DNA of 5,271 bases, taken from the NCBI GenBank assembly GCA_020346825.1, contig CP070791.1:678105-683375 (forward strand), in the 5' to 3' direction. The translations under genes were made by a program, and so were the position numbers. Source of the stretch: Candidatus Bathyarchaeota archaeon. Lineage in GTDB: Archaea; Thermoproteota; Bathyarchaeia; Bathyarchaeales; Bathyarchaeaceae. Under the pieces are notes generated by a model. The model saw only the letters and a program-made list of their open reading frames with translations, was not told where the DNA came from and searched no databases. This document shows, piece by piece, positions 5,248 through 5,271 of this stretch; within the stretch, counting starts at the first letter, position 1; each line of letters begins with the position of its first letter.

Positions 5248-5271
5248 ATGGGGGTTTATATGATTTATGAA
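5248..5271 (+). CDS. Possible start of a gene cut by the right edge
   Basis: Two in-frame ATGs, at 5248 and 5260, begin an open frame (MGVYMIYE) that runs off the window. A TATA-like AATTTATC about 24 bp upstream of 5248 suits a leaderless start there; the GGGGGT at 5250-5255 would suit a start at 5260. Eight codons are too few to name a product. Confidence 0.35.

Noticed and set aside
5200..5262. GGCTCAGTTGGCTAAC resembling a tRNA D-arm
   Set aside because: No matching acceptor stem, anticodon arm or T-loop can be assembled in the following 60-70 nt.

Overview
The window comes from an archaeon, most plausibly a mesophilic TACK-type lineage such as Bathyarchaeia; the lineage is an inference. 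Four things support an archaeon: a ribosomal protein S6e gene (a family of archaea and eukaryotes), a fused Fae-Hps protein, an archaeal-type serine hydroxymethyltransferase, and TATA boxes combined with GGAG-type ribosome binding sites. The DNA is fairly A+T-rich.

Layout from left to right. (1) The 3' part of a HEAT-like helical-repeat protein on the + strand (1-428), cut by the left edge. (2) A short convergent gap. (3) rps6e on the - strand (551-1015). (4) A gap of about 310 nt with no convincing gene. (5) A large - strand gene (1399-2853) encoding an N-terminal helix-turn-helix, then a formaldehyde-activating enzyme domain, then a 3-hexulose-6-phosphate synthase domain. It very probably starts at a TTG, not at the ATG further upstream. 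(6) A divergent gap of about 770 nt holding a 48-residue ribbon-helix-helix-like gene (3197-3343, -) that is easy to miss, a perfect inverted repeat just upstream of it, repeated TGTCGG motifs around the Fae-Hps promoter, and one weak zinc-motif micro-ORF. (7) glyA on the + strand (3626-4969) with a clear TATA box and ribosome binding site. (8) A 3' region with a nested inverted-repeat structure, a possible leaderless micro-ORF, and the possible first codons of another gene at the right edge.

The two metabolic enzymes meet at one intermediate. Fae joins formaldehyde to tetrahydromethanopterin to give methylene-H4MPT. Hps interconverts hexulose-6-phosphate with ribulose-5-phosphate plus formaldehyde. 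Archaeal SHMT moves a C1 unit between serine and methylene-H4(M)PT. They are transcribed divergently, with two possible DNA-binding modules nearby: the HTH fused to Fae-Hps and the small RHH-like protein. The most unusual point is this HTH-Fae-Hps fusion together with operator-like repeats at its own promoter, which suggests a C1 enzyme that may also regulate transcription. That is a hypothesis and has not been shown.
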